From: DATEGZ01 sp035519535
Lineage (GTDB): Bacteria; Acidobacteriota; Vicinamibacteria; Vicinamibacterales; SCN-69-37
Reading direction: 5' to 3'
Assembly: GCA_035519535.1 (NCBI GenBank)
Contig: DATIWF010000065.1
Span: forward strand, 1-60,436
Length of the DNA: 60,436 nt
Positions 59,462-60,436 of this stretch are shown here, in pieces. The notes under the pieces are model-generated. The model had not been told where the DNA came from. It searched no databases and saw nothing but the letters and a program-made list of their open reading frames with translations. The translations under genes were made by a program, and so were the position numbers. Positions within the stretch are counted from its first letter, which is position 1, and each line of letters opens with the position of its first letter.

Positions 59462-60436
59462 ATGGCCAATCACCAGAAACGCTCCGGCGGGCGTCAGCCT
59501 GCCGACACGACCGTCACTGAACAGAACCCCGAGAACGGCAACGGCACGAACGGCGCCGCCGCCCCCGCGGAAGGCGCCCCGGCGCAGGCTCCGCCGGCCC
59601 AAGCCGGCGGCGAGGCCCCGCCGCCGAACAAGCCCAAGGCCGCGCCCGCTCTCAACATCAATGACCTGAAGGACATGAGCATCCAGAAGCTCACCCAGGT
59701 CGCCAAAGATCTGAACGTCGCCGGTGCGACCGGCATGCGCAAGCAGGATCTGATCTTCCAGATCCTCAAGGCGCAGACCGAGCAGAGCGGATTCATGTTC
59801 TCGGAGGGCGTGCTCGAGGTCCTGCCCGACGGCTTCGGCTTCCTGCGCGCGCCCGACTACAACTACCTGCCCGGCCCGGATGACATCTACGTGTCGCCGT
59901 CGCAGATCCGCAAGTTCGACCTCCAGACCGGCGACACCGTGTCCGGCCAGGTCCGGCCGCCCAAGGACGGCGAGCGCTATTTCGCGCTCATCAAAGTCGA
60001 GGCCGTCAACTTCGAATCGCCGGATCAGGCACGTAACAAGCTCTTCTTCGAGAACCTGACGCCCCTTTACCCGCAGGAGCGCATCAAGCTCGAGACGACC
60101 GGCGACAACCTCTCGGCGCGCGTCATGGATCTCATGACGCCGATTGGCAAGGGCCAGCGCGGCCTCATCGTCGCGCCGCCGCGCACCGGCAAGACGATGC
60201 TCTTGCAGAACATCGCGCAGTCGATCACGACGAACCACCCGGAGATCTACCTGATCGTCCTGCTCATCGACGAGCGGCCGGAAGAAGTCACGGACATGCA
60301 GCGGTCGGTGCGCGGCGAGGTCATCTCCTCGACGTTCGACGAGCCCGCGCAGCGTCACGTGCAGGTCGCGGAGATGGTGATCGAAAAGGCGAAGCGCCTC
60401 GTCGAGCACAAGAAGGACGTCGTGATCCTGCTCGAT
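59462..60436 (+). CDS. rho: Transcription termination factor Rho (5' part, cut by window end)
   Basis: The first 325 codons of Rho. Residues 1-60 are a low-complexity Pro/Ala/Asn extension. A Rho_N domain follows (D-L-K-D-M-S-I-Q-K-L-T-Q-V-A), then the cold-shock-like RNA-binding domain (G-V-L-E-V-L-P-D-G-F-G-F-L-R). Walker A A-P-P-R-T-G-K-T is at 238-245, then L-L-I-D-E-R-P-E-E-V-T-D-M. The frame is open to the last base. The N-terminal extension is longer than in E. coli, as in many high-GC bacteria. Confidence 0.97.
   Translation, partial: MANHQKRSGGRQPADTTVTEQNPENGNGTNGAAAPAEGAPAQAPPAQAGGEAPPPNKPKAAPALNINDLKDMSIQKLTQVAKDLNVAGATGMRKQDLIFQILKAQTEQSGFMFSEGVLEVLPDGFGFLRAPDYNYLPGPDDIYVSPSQIRKFDLQTGDTVSGQVRPPKDGERYFALIKVEAVNFESPDQARNKLFFENLTPLYPQERIKLETTGDNLSARVMDLMTPIGKGQRGLIVAPPRTGKTMLLQNIAQSITTNHPEIYLIVLLIDERPEEVTDMQRSVRGEVISSTFDEPAQRHVQVAEMVIEKAKRLVEHKKDVVILLD

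Overview
The window is high-GC bacterial chromosomal DNA with tightly packed, often ATGA/GTGA-overlapping genes. It most resembles Acidobacteriota, probably the Vicinamibacteria. The pointers are a secreted VWA protein of the type called 'VWFA-related Acidobacterial domain', a SpoIVB-type (S55) peptidase beside a secreted beta-propeller, a bifunctional aroDE, and ECF sigma/anti-sigma pairs. The lineage is inferred from gene content; no 16S rRNA gene is present.

Layout. (1) 1-4506: the right end of an integrated element. It holds a thioredoxin-fold fragment, a Tat-exported VWA protein, a frameshifted TPR-like pseudogene, two long hairpins, an excisionase-like HTH gene and a tyrosine integrase, and it ends at the 3' end of a tRNA-Gly(CCC) gene. 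(2) 4.7-7.2 kb: sugar-nucleotide genes (phosphomannomutase/phosphoglucomutase and an NDP-sugar pyrophosphorylase), then pgsA on the other strand. (3) 7.9-15.6 kb, minus strand: a nine-gene run aroC-def-fmt-rsmB-PASTA-rpe-thioesterase-epimerase-bamD. (4) 15.6-26.9 kb: a large sigma-54 activator, dppBC-type permeases, a TPR protein, an ECF sigma/anti-sigma pair, and two secreted proteins including the S55 peptidase. (5) 26.9-39.3 kb, plus strand: promoter, Trp-rich leader peptide, attenuator, then aroDE-trpEGDCFBA-aroQ-aroF-tyrA-aacS. (6) 39.4-50.2 kb: pepA, then a minus-strand run lexA-DUF3467-nth-metallopeptidase-ksgA-rnj-ftsK-amidase-small membrane protein. (7) 50.3-60.4 kb, plus strand: a second ECF sigma/anti-sigma module with two secreted proteins, then recG-rsmD-coaD-aminotransferase-glcD-like-CoA-binding protein and the 5' part of rho.

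Most notable. The aromatic operon begins with a classical ribosome-mediated tryptophan attenuator. A 31-codon leader peptide contains W-S-Y-W-W-W, a 13-bp intrinsic terminator follows, and an alternative 10-bp antiterminator can form. This one switch precedes genes for shikimate, tryptophan, DAHP synthase, chorismate mutase and prephenate dehydrogenase. Second, at least six intergenic spaces are filled by short tandem or inverted repeats. Each has its own sequence but a similar build, resembling cyanobacterial STRR elements, and several run into the start or stop codons of neighbouring genes. Third, the two ECF sigma genes share a GxAAC-N18/19-TCTAAC element upstream, suggesting autoregulation.
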